DNA of 54,430 nt from Streptomyces sp. ISL-87 (GTDB lineage: Bacteria; Actinomycetota; Actinomycetes; Streptomycetales; Streptomycetaceae), in the NCBI RefSeq assembly GCF_018614095.1, contig NZ_JAGGOY010000088.1, positions 1 to 54,430 on the forward strand. Direction: 5' to 3'. A program made the translations under genes and the position numbers. The notes under the pieces are model-generated. The model ran no database searches. It was not told the origin of the DNA and was given only the letters and a program-made list of their open reading frames with translations. Below are positions 9,067-16,840 of the stretch, in pieces (the stretch's first letter is position 1; each line of letters opens with the position of its first letter).

Positions 9067-10416
9067 TTACTGGTCCCGGTACATCTCTGCGACCAGGAAC
9101 GCCAGGTCCAGGGACTGGCTGCGGTTGAGCCGCGGGTCGCAGGCCGTCTCGTAGCGCTGGTGCAGGTCGTCGACGAAGATCTCGTCGCCGCCGCCCACGC
9201 ACTCGGTGACGTCGTCACCGGTGAGCTCGACGTGGATGCCGCCCGGGTGGGTGCCGAGGCCCTTGTGGACCTCGAAGAAGCCCTTGACCTCGTCGAGCAC
9301 GTCGTCGAAACGGCGCGTCTTGTGGCCGGAGGCGGCCTCGAAGGTGTTGCCGTGCATCGGGTCGGTCACCCAGGCGACGGTCGCGCCGGAGGCGGTGACC
9401 TTCTCGACCAGTTCGGGGAGCTTGTCGCGGACCTTGTCGGCGCCCATGCGGACGACGAAGGTGAGCCGGCCCGGCTCGCGCTCGGGGTCCAGGCGGTCGA
9501 TGTACGTCAGCGCCTCGTCCACCGTGGTGGTCGGGCCGAGCTTGATGCCGATCGGGTTGGCGATCTGCGAGCAGAACTCGATGTGCGCGTGGTCCAGCTG
9601 GCGGGTGCGCTCACCGATCCAGACCATGTGGCCGGAGGTGTCGTACAGCTTGCCGGTCCGCGAGTCGGTGCGGGTCAGCGCACCCTCGTAGTCGAGCAGC
9701 AGCGCCTCGTGGGAGGCGTAGAACTCGACGGCCTTGAACTCGGCCGGGTCGGTGCCGCAGGCCTTCATGAAGTTCAGCGCGTTGTCGATCTCCCGCGCGA
9801 GCTGCTCGTAGCGCTGCCCGGACGGGGAGGACCTCACGAAGTCCTGGTTCCAGGCGTGCACCTGGCGCAGGTCGGCGTAGCCACCGGTGGTGAAGGCGCG
9901 CACCAGGTTCAGCGTCGACGCGGACGCGTGGTACATCTGCTTCAGCCGCTCGGGGTCCGGGATCCGGGCCTCTTCGGTGAAGGCGAAGCCGTTGACGGAG
10001 TCGCCGCGGTAGGTCGGCAGGGTGATGCCGTCGCGGGTCTCGGTGTCCTTGGAACGCGGCTTGGAGTACTGGCCCGCGATCCGGCCGACCTTGACGACGG
10101 GCACGGAGGCCGCGTAGGTCAGGACGGCGCTCATCTGGAGCAGCGTCTTCAGCTTGGCGCGGATGTGTTCGGCGGACACGGCGTCGAAGGCCTCGGCGCA
10201 GTCGCCGCCCTGGAGCAGGAACGCCTCGCCCTTGGCGACGGCTCCCAGACGGGCGCGCAGCTGGTCGCACTCACCCGCGAAAACGAGGGGAGGATACGAC
10301 TCGAGGTCCGCGACGACAGCGCGCAGAGCCTCGGCATCGGGGTACGAAGGCTGCTGCGCCGCGGGAAGGTCTCGCCAGGTCGCCTTGGCGGCGGGGGCTT
10401 GGGTTTCAGCGTTCAC
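9067..10416 (-). CDS. aroH: 3-deoxy-7-phosphoheptulonate synthase, class II (DAHP synthase)
   Basis: A protein of about 449 residues of the plant-like class II (AroAII) family. Visible signatures are LQGGDCAEAF near residue 70, GRIAGQYSKPRS, RAFTTGGYADLRQVHAWN, YASHEALLLDYEGALTR, HMVWIGERTRQLD, MGADKVRDKLP, WVTDPMHGNT and THPGGIHVELTGDDVTEC. It condenses phosphoenolpyruvate with erythrose 4-phosphate, the first step of aromatic amino acid synthesis. I chose the GTG at 10416 because GAGG lies 5 bases upstream; in-frame GTGs at 10422 and 10431 are alternatives. It is divergent from the anthranilate synthase operon, so the entry and branch steps to tryptophan share one intergenic region. Confidence 0.95.
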   Translation of the reverse strand: MNAETQAPAAKATWRDLPAAQQPSYPDAEALRAVVADLESYPPLVFAGECDQLRARLGAVAKGEAFLLQGGDCAEAFDAVSAEHIRAKLKTLLQMSAVLTYAASVPVVKVGRIAGQYSKPRSKDTETRDGITLPTYRGDSVNGFAFTEEARIPDPERLKQMYHASASTLNLVRAFTTGGYADLRQVHAWNQDFVRSSPSGQRYEQLAREIDNALNFMKACGTDPAEFKAVEFYASHEALLLDYEGALTRTDSRTGKLYDTSGHMVWIGERTRQLDHAHIEFCSQIANPIGIKLGPTTTVDEALTYIDRLDPEREPGRLTFVVRMGADKVRDKLPELVEKVTASGATVAWVTDPMHGNTFEAASGHKTRRFDDVLDEVKGFFEVHKGLGTHPGGIHVELTGDDVTECVGGGDEIFVDDLHQRYETACDPRLNRSQSLDLAFLVAEMYRDQ

Positions 10417-10564
10417 GGTCACCTCGTACACATTACGGCGTTACGCGCCCCGTCCAGCCCGACGCCCACAACGTGAGACAGAAGTCTCTCAGAGCGCACC
10501 GAGGCCCTGTTTCGGACCGCCGCGGCGGTCATGCGGCGGGCATACGCCGGGCGTATTCGGATGC

Positions 10565-10593
10565 TTCGCCTCCGGCAACGGGTGGGCTATGGT
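10565..10593 (+). promoter_or_regulatory. Predicted promoter of the trp leader
   Basis: TTCGCC (10565-10570), a 17-base spacer and TATGGT (10588-10593). The first base of the leader ATG is 7 bases past the -10, so the leader transcript is predicted to be leaderless. Confidence 0.55.
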
Positions 10594-10600
10594 CGGCGGC

Positions 10601-10672
10601 ATGTACGCGCACTCGAACCAGAACTGGTGGTGGCCCGCTTCCGGCGGCCCACCCCTCGCGCGTACCCACTGA
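10601..10672 (+). CDS. trpL: trp operon leader peptide
   Basis: A 23-residue ORF beginning MYAHSNQNWWWPASG, with three consecutive Trp codons at positions 9-11 followed by a stop at 10670. A strong hairpin follows 17 bases later. This is a classical ribosome-mediated attenuator: stalling at TGGTGGTGG when charged tRNA-Trp is scarce prevents the terminator from forming. Closely similar NWWW leaders precede anthranilate synthase genes in Streptomyces (a trp attenuator is known in S. venezuelae). The apparent absence of a ribosome binding site fits leaderless initiation. Confidence 0.9.
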   Translation: MYAHSNQNWWWPASGGPPLARTH

Positions 10673-10689
10673 CACGAACGACGCGACGC

Positions 10690-10714
10690 GAAGGCCGCCC
10701 GAGGGGCGGCCTTC
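10690..10714 (+). terminator. trp attenuator terminator
   Basis: An 11-base perfect stem, GAAGGCCGCCC (10690-10700) and GGGCGGCCTTC (10704-10714), with a 3-base loop followed by GGCGTTTCC. It lies between the Trp-rich leader ORF and the anthranilate synthase start. The CCGCTTCCGGCGGCCCACC region in trpL could form the competing antiterminator pairing. Confidence 0.8.
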
Positions 10715-10805
10715 GGCGTTTCCGGGCCCGGGCCGTCCCCCTCTCTCTCGCCTCGTCTCGTCTCGACTCGTCTCGCCTCACCTCACCGAGAAGGACGCCC
10801 GCCCC

Positions 10806-12686
10806 ATGGAACTCAGCCGTCTGCTCGACGACTCCTGCCCGCCGTTCGCCCTTCTGCGCCGCCGGACGCCCGGCCGCGACCACGACACCGTCGAGGTGCT
10901 GATCGGCGCCGTCCACGAGGCCGGGCGCCTCGCCGACCTGCCCGTCGGGGAGCTGCCGACCCTGGCGCTCGTACCGTTCCGGCAGATCCGGGAGCGCGGA
11001 TTCGACGTACGCGACGACGGCACGCCGCTGAGCGTGCTGGTGGCCGAGGAGGCGTACGAGATCCCGCTCGCGCGGGCGCTGGAGGCGCTGCCGGACCACG
11101 CGGTACGGGTGGAGAGCGGCGGCTTCGACGTGCCGGACGAGGAGTACGCGGCCACGGTCGAGCGGGTCATCCGGGACGAGATCGGCCGCGGGGAGGGTGC
11201 GAACTTCGTCATCCGGCGTACGTACGAGGGCCGGATCGAGGGCTTCGGCCGGGCCGACGCGCTCGCGCTGTTCCGGCGGTTGCTGCTGGGCGAGCGGGGC
11301 GCGTACTGGACGTATGTCGTCCACACCGGCGAGCGCACCCTGATCGGCGCGAGCCCGGAGGTGCACGTGCGGATGTCCGGCGGCACGGTCGTGATGAACC
11401 CGATCAGCGGAACGTACCGCTACCCGTCCGAGGGCCCCACGGCCGAGTCCCTCCTCGCCTTCCTCGGTGACCGCAAGGAGACCGAGGAGCTGTCCATGGT
11501 GGTGGACGAGGAGCTCAAGATGATGTGCACCGTCGGCGACATGGGCGGGGTCGTCGTCGGACCGCGGCTGAAGGAGATGGCGCACCTCGCGCACACCGAG
11601 TACGAGCTGCGCGGCCGGTCCTCGCTGGACGTGCGGGAGGTGCTGCGGGAGACCATGTTCGCGGCAACGGTTACGGGCTCACCGGTGCAGAACGCCTGCC
11701 GGGTCATCGAGCGGTACGAGGCCGGGGGCCGCGGCTACTACGCGGGCGCGCTGGCCCTGCTGGGGCACGACTCCGCCGGGGCGCAGACCCTGGATTCCCC
11801 CATCCTGATCCGCACCGCCGACATCGCACCGGACGGCACCCTGCGCGTCCCGGTCGGCGCCACGCTGGTGCGTCACTCCGACCCGGCGGGCGAGGTGGCG
11901 GAGACCCACGCGAAGGCCGCGGGCGTGCTGGCGGCGCTCGGGGTCCGGCCGGCGGCCCCGCGGCCGGCCTTCGACGGGGCGCGGCTGGCGGACGACCCCC
12001 GGGTCCAGGCGGCCCTGGCCTCCCGGCGCCAGGACCTGGCCCCGTTCTGGCTCCGGATGCAGGATCGGCCGGCGTCGGCGGCGGGCCACGCCCTGGTGGT
12101 GGACGCGGAGGACACCTTCACGGCGATGCTGGCCCACGTCCTGCGGGTGACCGGGCTGGAGGTGACCGTACGCCGCTACGACGATCCGGGGCTGCGGGCG
12201 GCGGCCATGGCCTGGGACGGCCCGATCGTGCTGGGTCCGGGCCCGGGCAACCCGGCGGACGCGGCCGATCCCAGGATGCGGCTGCTGCGCGCCCTGGCGG
12301 CGGACCTCCTGGCCTCGCACCGGGGCGGCGTCCTGGGGGTCTGCCTCGGGCACGAGCTGCTCGCCGCCGAGCTGGGCCTGCCGCTGATCCGCAAGGCGGA
12401 GCCGGCGCAGGGGGCGCAGACCCGGATCGACCTCTTCGGGGCCGAGGAGGTCGTCGGGTTCTACAACACGTACACGGCGCGGTGTGACGACGCGGCGGCG
12501 GACCGGCTCGGCCTGACCGGCGTCGAGGTCTCCCGGGACCGGGCCACGGGCGAGGTCCACGCCCTGCGGTCGGCCGACGGCGGCTTCGCGGGGGTCCAGT
12601 TCCACCCGGAGTCGGTCCTCACCCTCCGCGGCGCGGAACTCCTCCACGACCTCCTGACCCAGGTCCGGTCGACCACCCCGGCGTAG
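10806..12686 (+). CDS. trpEG: Fused anthranilate synthase (TrpE-TrpG)
   Basis: A 626-residue bifunctional protein. Residues about 1-420 are the chorismate-binding synthase part, with IGASPEVHVRM, NPISGTYRY, DEELKMMCTVGDMG and FAATVTGSPVQNACRVI. Residues about 435-625 are a class I glutamine amidotransferase domain with LGPGPGNP, the nucleophile motif GVCLGHELLA, and the histidine-glutamate pair in VQFHPES. It converts chorismate and glutamine to anthranilate. The ATG at 10806 has GAGAAGGA upstream. The Trp leader and attenuator argue for a tryptophan role, although the fused architecture also resembles PhzE-type ADIC synthases of secondary metabolism. Confidence 0.92.
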   Translation: MELSRLLDDSCPPFALLRRRTPGRDHDTVEVLIGAVHEAGRLADLPVGELPTLALVPFRQIRERGFDVRDDGTPLSVLVAEEAYEIPLARALEALPDHAVRVESGGFDVPDEEYAATVERVIRDEIGRGEGANFVIRRTYEGRIEGFGRADALALFRRLLLGERGAYWTYVVHTGERTLIGASPEVHVRMSGGTVVMNPISGTYRYPSEGPTAESLLAFLGDRKETEELSMVVDEELKMMCTVGDMGGVVVGPRLKEMAHLAHTEYELRGRSSLDVREVLRETMFAATVTGSPVQNACRVIERYEAGGRGYYAGALALLGHDSAGAQTLDSPILIRTADIAPDGTLRVPVGATLVRHSDPAGEVAETHAKAAGVLAALGVRPAAPRPAFDGARLADDPRVQAALASRRQDLAPFWLRMQDRPASAAGHALVVDAEDTFTAMLAHVLRVTGLEVTVRRYDDPGLRAAAMAWDGPIVLGPGPGNPADAADPRMRLLRALAADLLASHRGGVLGVCLGHELLAAELGLPLIRKAEPAQGAQTRIDLFGAEEVVGFYNTYTARCDDAAADRLGLTGVEVSRDRATGEVHALRSADGGFAGVQFHPESVLTLRGAELLHDLLTQVRSTTPA

Positions 12687-12693
12687 GCGGTGT

Positions 12694-12731
12694 CCGGCGG
12701 GGCTGAAATCAGCCCCGCCGGCGTTGGAGGC
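12694..12731 (+). terminator. trpEG terminator with dispersed repeat, copy 3
   Basis: CCGGCGGGGCTGA (12694-12706) pairs perfectly with TCAGCCCCGCCGG (12709-12721), 7 bases after the trpEG stop. Positions 12711-12731 are also the dispersed repeat, continuing into CGGAAACGGTGAAAGGGCG as at 3786 and 54281. Confidence 0.75.
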
Positions 12732-12779
12732 GGAAACGGTGAAAGGGCGTGGCGGGGAGGGCTCGGCGCAGCGGGACGA

Positions 12780-13061
12780 CTAGACGGGCTTCGGCTTGCG
12801 GCCCGACTGGAAGCTGCGTACGAGCTGCCAGGTCAGCACCGGTCCCAGCAGCACCAGCAGGGGGAAGAGCACGTCGAACGCGCCGAACGCGAGCGCCAGC
12901 GAGACCGGCGCCCCCAGGAACTGGTCGGCGAAGGCCAGCCACCGGTCGATGCGCTGCCCGGCTTCGGCCCGGAGCGCGGGCCGCAGGGCCCGTACGGCGA
13001 GCAGCAGCTGAACGGCGGCAAAGGCCAGCATGATCCAGCGAAACGCAGCAGGTATCTCCAC
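12780..13061 (-). CDS. Small two-helix membrane protein of unknown function
   Basis: A 93-residue protein that I do not recognise. It has two hydrophobic stretches (about residues 7-25, WIMLAFAAVQLLLAV, and about 50-78, covering VSLALAFGAFDVLFPLLVLLG) separated by a charged loop, and a basic tail SGRKPKP. It is probably an inner membrane protein with both ends in the cytoplasm. The GTG at 13061 was chosen because a TAAAT-containing hexamer lies about 6 bases upstream, suggesting leaderless expression; the longer open frame has low-complexity Arg-rich sequence typical of non-coding frames. It is convergent with trpEG. Confidence 0.6.
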   Translation of the reverse strand: MEIPAAFRWIMLAFAAVQLLLAVRALRPALRAEAGQRIDRWLAFADQFLGAPVSLALAFGAFDVLFPLLVLLGPVLTWQLVRSFQSGRKPKPV

Positions 13062-13146
13062 ACGGCCGAATTTAGCCCCTGCCCGGCCCCGCCGATATGG
13101 CTGGTGATCGACAACGAGGTGAACTCCCGGCGCCCGCCGCCGTCCC

Positions 13147-13532
13147 CTACCCCGCCGGGGACAGCGTGTTCTCCGACCTCCGACCGGCCAGGTAATCGGC
13201 CGCGTTCCGGACCGTGGCGTCGATGATCTGCCCCACCGCCTCATGCGTGTAGTACGCCTGGTGCGAGGTCACCACCACGTTCGGGAAGGTGATCAGCCGG
13301 TGGAACGCTGGGCGATCATCCTGGTCCCGCCCGCGGCCAGGATCCGCAGCACCCGCCCGCTCAGGTCGGAGTTGACGCTGGAGGAGACGATCTCGTACCC
13401 GGCGGCGACCGGTGCGGTGTCCTCGTTGAGGAAGACGTCCAGGGAGCGCACGTCGTGGTGGCCCGCGAACGCCCTCTCCATGAGCGGCTTCTCGTCCGCC
13501 TGCACCCCGAATGCCAGGATTTCCACGTGCAC
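13147..13532 (-). pseudogene. Remnant of a D-2-hydroxyacid (D-lactate) dehydrogenase
   Basis: Two pieces of one gene remain. Residues encoded by 13532 down to about 13300 (MHVEILAFGVQADEKPL... RILAAGGTRMIAQR) match the N-terminal catalytic domain of LdhA-type dehydrogenases. From about 13310 down to 13147 a different frame encodes FHRLITFPNVVVTSHQAYYT and EAVGQIIDATVRNAADYLAG, the C-terminal catalytic-domain signature including the active-site His of SHQAYYT. The whole NAD-binding middle (about 200 residues) is missing and the halves are out of frame, so this is a deletion remnant and not a functional enzyme. Confidence 0.85.
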
Positions 13533-13553
13533 TCCCGTCCTGCGCGCAATCGT

Positions 13554-13593
13554 CGGACCATGGGTCGCTTGTCACGATACGACCCATGGTCCG
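13554..13593 (-). other. 14-base inverted repeat between pfkA and the dehydrogenase remnant
   Basis: CGGACCATGGGTCG (13554-13567) and CGACCCATGGTCCG (13580-13593) form a perfect stem with a 12-base loop. It could terminate pfkA, which ends 65 bases upstream on the minus strand, or be an old operator of the broken dehydrogenase 22 bases downstream. Confidence 0.6.
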
Positions 13594-13657
13594 CGTATAC
13601 GCCCAGGGCGTCACCGGGCGTCACCGGGCAACCGGGCACCGCCGGGCATCGCCGGGA

Positions 13658-14686
13658 TCAGCCGAAGAAGACCCCGACCTCCTCGTACAGCGCCGGGTCC
13701 ACCGTCTTCAGCCTGGCCGTCGCCTCCGAGATCGACACCCGGACGATGTCCGTCCCCTTCAGCGCGACCATCTTGCCGAAGTCCCCGTCCCGCACCGCGT
13801 CGATGGCGTGCAGCCCGAACCGCGTCGCCAGCCACCGGTCGAACGCGCTCGGCGTACCGCCCCGCTGGATGTGCCCGAGCACCGTCGTGCGGGCTTCCTT
13901 GCCGGTCCGCGCCTCGATCTCCTTCGCCAGCCACTCGCCCACGCCCGACAGCCGGACATGCCCGAAGGAGTCCTGGGTCGCGTCCTTCAGCACCATCTCC
14001 CCGTCCGTCGGCATCGCCCCCTCCGCGACCACCACGATCGGCGCATAGCTCGCCTTGAACCGGGAGGTCACCCAGGCGCACACCTTGTCCATGTCGAAGC
14101 GCTGCTCCGGGATGAGGATGACGTTGGCGCCCCCCGCCAGCCCCGAGTGCAGGGCGATCCAGCCGGCGTGGCGGCCCATCACCTCGACGACCAGCACCCG
14201 CATGTGCGACTCGGCCGTGGTGTGCAGCCGGTCGATGGCCTCCGTGGCGATCCCGACGGCCGTGTCGAAACCGAAGGTGTAGTCCGTGGCCGACAGGTCG
14301 TTGTCGATGGTCTTCGGCACGCCCACGCACGGGATGCCGTACTCCTCGTAGAGCTTGGCCGCCACCCCCAGGGTGTCCTCACCGCCGATCGCGACGAGGG
14401 CCTCCACCTCGTACTTGGCGAGGTTCTCCTTGATCTGCCGGACCCCGTTCTCCTGCTTGAGCGGGTTGGTGCGCGAGGAGCCGAGGATGGTCCCGCCGCG
14501 CGGCAGGATCCCGCGGACGGCGGGGATGCCGAGGGGGACGGTGTCCCCCTCGATCGCACCGCGCCAGCCGTCCTTGAAGCCGATGAACTCGTACGCGTAC
14601 TCCTGCACACCCTTGCGCACGACGGCCCGGATGACCGCGTTGAGCCCGGGGCAGTCGCCGCCGCCCGTCAGCACTCCGACCTTCAT
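13658..14686 (-). CDS. pfkA: 6-phosphofructokinase
   Basis: A 342-residue group III PFK. Signatures are VGVLTGGGDCPGLNA at the N-terminus, the substrate-binding PKTIDND (residues 124-130), EVMGRHAGWIA, IPEQRFDMD and LGHIQRGGTPSAFDR. It phosphorylates fructose 6-phosphate in glycolysis. The donor site reads GGEDT with Asp at 104, and Lys125 precedes TIDND; both are residues associated with pyrophosphate-dependent enzymes, while ATP enzymes usually have Gly at both places. The start ATG is preceded by GAAGGGAGAAATTCC. The gene stands alone. Confidence 0.94.
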   Translation of the reverse strand: MKVGVLTGGGDCPGLNAVIRAVVRKGVQEYAYEFIGFKDGWRGAIEGDTVPLGIPAVRGILPRGGTILGSSRTNPLKQENGVRQIKENLAKYEVEALVAIGGEDTLGVAAKLYEEYGIPCVGVPKTIDNDLSATDYTFGFDTAVGIATEAIDRLHTTAESHMRVLVVEVMGRHAGWIALHSGLAGGANVILIPEQRFDMDKVCAWVTSRFKASYAPIVVVAEGAMPTDGEMVLKDATQDSFGHVRLSGVGEWLAKEIEARTGKEARTTVLGHIQRGGTPSAFDRWLATRFGLHAIDAVRDGDFGKMVALKGTDIVRVSISEATARLKTVDPALYEEVGVFFG

Positions 14687-14732
14687 GGAATTTCTCCCTT
14701 CGCCACAGGGCCCGCTGAGCCCGCGGAGCCCG

Positions 14733-14765
14733 CATGACGGCCACGCTAACGGTGACTCAGGTCAC
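14733..14765 (-). promoter_or_regulatory. Predicted pfkA promoter with a Crp-like palindrome
   Basis: GTGAC-TCAG-GTCAC (14752-14765) fits the Streptomyces Crp pattern GTG-N6-GNCAC. On the minus strand TTGATG overlaps its left edge as a possible -35, and TAGCGT about 16 bases on is a possible -10. Crp control is inferred from the pattern only. Confidence 0.35.
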
Positions 14766-14871
14766 ATCAAGGCGCTTGGAAGGGTCAATTCCGGTGAAAT
14801 TACGAGGCGTTGCGTACGCCCCGTTCACTCGTACGGGGAAGTGGGCGCGGGTGTACGCACGGGGAACGGCC

Positions 14872-15570
14872 TTACGCGTCGTCGAGTCCGCGCTCTATGG
14901 CGTAGCGGACGAGCTCCACCCGGTTGTGCAACTGGAGCTTGCCCAGGGTGTTCTGGACGTGGTTCTGCACCGTGCGGTGGGAGATGACCAGCCGCTCCGC
15001 GATCTGCTTGTACGAGAGCCCCTTGGCCACCAGCCGCAGCACCTCGGTCTCCCGGTCGGTCAGCTGCGGGGCCTTCGGCTCGTCGGATGTGGCCGGGGCC
15101 GGGTCGGTGGCCAGGCGCCGGTACTCGCCGAGGACGAGGCCCGCCAGGCCCGGGGTGAAGACCGGGTCGCCGGCCGCGGTGCGGCGGACCGCGTCGATCA
15201 GCTCCTGGGCTCCCGCGGACTTCAGCAGGTACCCGGTGGCGCCGGACTTGACCGCCTCCAGGACATCGGCGTGCTCGCCGCTGGCCGACAGGACGAGGAC
15301 CCGCAGCGCCGGGTCGGCGCCGACCAGCTCCTTGCAGACCTGGACCCCGGGCATGCCCGGCAGGTTGAGGTCGAGGACCAGGACGTGCGGGGCGGCCGCG
15401 TGGGCCCGGCGTACCGCCTCGGGGCCGTCTCCGGCGGTGGCCACGACATCGAATCCGGCGGCGGCCAGGTCGCGGGCGACCGCGTCCCGCCACATCGGAT
15501 GGTCGTCGACGACCATCACCTTGATCTCGCTCAGCACGCTCTGCCCGCTCTGCCCGGTCGGCTCGTTCAC
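14872..15570 (-). CDS. LuxR/NarL-family response regulator
   Basis: A 232-residue two-domain regulator. The receiver domain (about residues 16-135) has the acidic pair VVDDHPMW, the phospho-acceptor aspartate in VLVLDLNLPGMPG and the lysine of YLLKSAG. The C-terminal LuxR helix-turn-helix (about 168-225) shows LTDRETEVLRLVAKGLSYKQI and SHRTVQNHVQNTLGKL. Its GTG start overlaps the stop of the sensor kinase gene by four bases (GTGA), so the pair forms a two-component system translated together. Target genes are not evident. Confidence 0.92.
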   Translation of the reverse strand: MNEPTGQSGQSVLSEIKVMVVDDHPMWRDAVARDLAAAGFDVVATAGDGPEAVRRAHAAAPHVLVLDLNLPGMPGVQVCKELVGADPALRVLVLSASGEHADVLEAVKSGATGYLLKSAGAQELIDAVRRTAAGDPVFTPGLAGLVLGEYRRLATDPAPATSDEPKAPQLTDRETEVLRLVAKGLSYKQIAERLVISHRTVQNHVQNTLGKLQLHNRVELVRYAIERGLDDA

Positions 15571-16790
15571 TGGGTTGTCCTCCCCCTCGGTACTTTCAGT
15601 TCCACTTCGGTGCCCTGTCCGGGGACGGACACCAGCTCGGCCGTGCCGCCGAGATCACGCAGCCGGCCCCGGATGGACAGGGCCACGCCCATCCGCCCTT
15701 CGCCCTCCGCCTGGTCGAGCCGGCCGGCCGGGATGCCGGGCCCGTCGTCCCGTACGGTCACGATCACCTCGTCGCCCCAGTCCTCGACCAGGATCCAGGC
15801 CCGGGCCCCCTCCCCCGCGTGCTTGCGCACATTGTCGAGGGCGGCCCAGACCGCTGCGGCCAGCTCCTTCGCCGCGGGCACCGGCAGCGGCACCGGGGTG
15901 CCCGGCTCGGCGAAGCTCACCTTCGACCCCGCGTGCGGGGCGAGCAGCGTCCGCAGATCGAGCTCGCCCTCGTCGCCGCCCGGCTCCTCCACCTCGTACG
16001 CGTGCACCAGCGCTCCGAGCGACTCGTCGCGGGAGACCCGGGAGGTGTGCACCAGCCCGCTGGAGACCAGGGTGCGCAGCGCCACCTCCTGCTCCCCGGC
16101 CATCCGGCCGAGCTCGGCGGCCTCCCCGCCCAGCTCGGTGCCGCGCCGCTGGACCATGGCGAGGACCTGGAGGACCCCGTCGTGGATGTCGCGGGCGAGG
16201 CGCTCGCGCTCGCGGGTGGCGGCCTCGATCTCCAGGGCGCGGGCGAGGGTTGCCTCGCTGGCCCGGGCGACCTCGACGACGTAGCCGATGGCTATGGATG
16301 CGACCCAGACCAGCAGGACGTTGTGGAGGGTGTCCCGGGTGGGGTCGCCGCCGTGGACGACGATGTTGGCGACGGCCACGAAGGTGGAGGCGAAGCCGGC
16401 CCAGCGCCAGCCACCCTTGATGGCGAAGGCGAGGACCGAGCCGGCCGTCCAGATGCTGGGGAGGGTGGGGCCGCCGGCCGCGATCCGCTCGTGGGTGTCG
16501 GCGAGCGAAGTGAGCAGTATGCCGACGATCGCGACGGTGAGGTCGGCGCCGAGGAACCGCTTGGTACAGCTCGCGGCGTTCGCCACCTTGCGGTGGGTGG
16601 CCAGGGTCCAGACGGCGAGGACGGCGAGGTAGCCGACCGCGATCCCGGGGCGGTCGAACTTCTTGTACGTGGAGCCGAACAGCAGCACCGCGTAGACCAT
16701 GGTGAGCAGCCGGTAGCCGGTCAGGGCCCGCCACAGCGGCTGCTCGACCGACATGCGTACGACGCGCTCGCGTTTCGCCATCTCCCCCAC
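15567..16790 (-). CDS. Two-component sensor histidine kinase (HisKA_3 type)
   Basis: A protein of about 407 residues. The N-terminal half has about five hydrophobic segments (for example LLTMVYAVLLFGS, VGYLAVLAVWTLA, LTVAIVGILLTSL, VLLVWVASIAIGYVV), the DUF5931/MacS-like membrane sensor arrangement. The phospho-acceptor motif is RERLARDIHDGVLQVLA (about residue 205), and the ATPase domain has DNVRKHA (N box) and RDDGPGIP (G box). It phosphorylates the LuxR regulator encoded immediately downstream. The start is uncertain: the GTG at 16790, the ATG at 16781 and the ATG at 16754 are in frame. Confidence 0.9.
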   Translation of the reverse strand: MGEMAKRERVVRMSVEQPLWRALTGYRLLTMVYAVLLFGSTYKKFDRPGIAVGYLAVLAVWTLATHRKVANAASCTKRFLGADLTVAIVGILLTSLADTHERIAAGGPTLPSIWTAGSVLAFAIKGGWRWAGFASTFVAVANIVVHGGDPTRDTLHNVLLVWVASIAIGYVVEVARASEATLARALEIEAATRERERLARDIHDGVLQVLAMVQRRGTELGGEAAELGRMAGEQEVALRTLVSSGLVHTSRVSRDESLGALVHAYEVEEPGGDEGELDLRTLLAPHAGSKVSFAEPGTPVPLPVPAAKELAAAVWAALDNVRKHAGEGARAWILVEDWGDEVIVTVRDDGPGIPAGRLDQAEGEGRMGVALSIRGRLRDLGGTAELVSVPGQGTEVELKVPRGRTTQ

Positions 16791-16840
16791 CCCTGCGGGC
16801 GGTACCGCCCCGTCACCTGCTCCGCTGCTCCGCTGCTCCG

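Noticed and set aside
10806..12686. PhzE-type aminodeoxyisochorismate synthase for a phenazine pathway
   Set aside because: The fused architecture is similar, but no other phenazine gene is near and the Trp leader/attenuator indicates anthranilate synthase for tryptophan.
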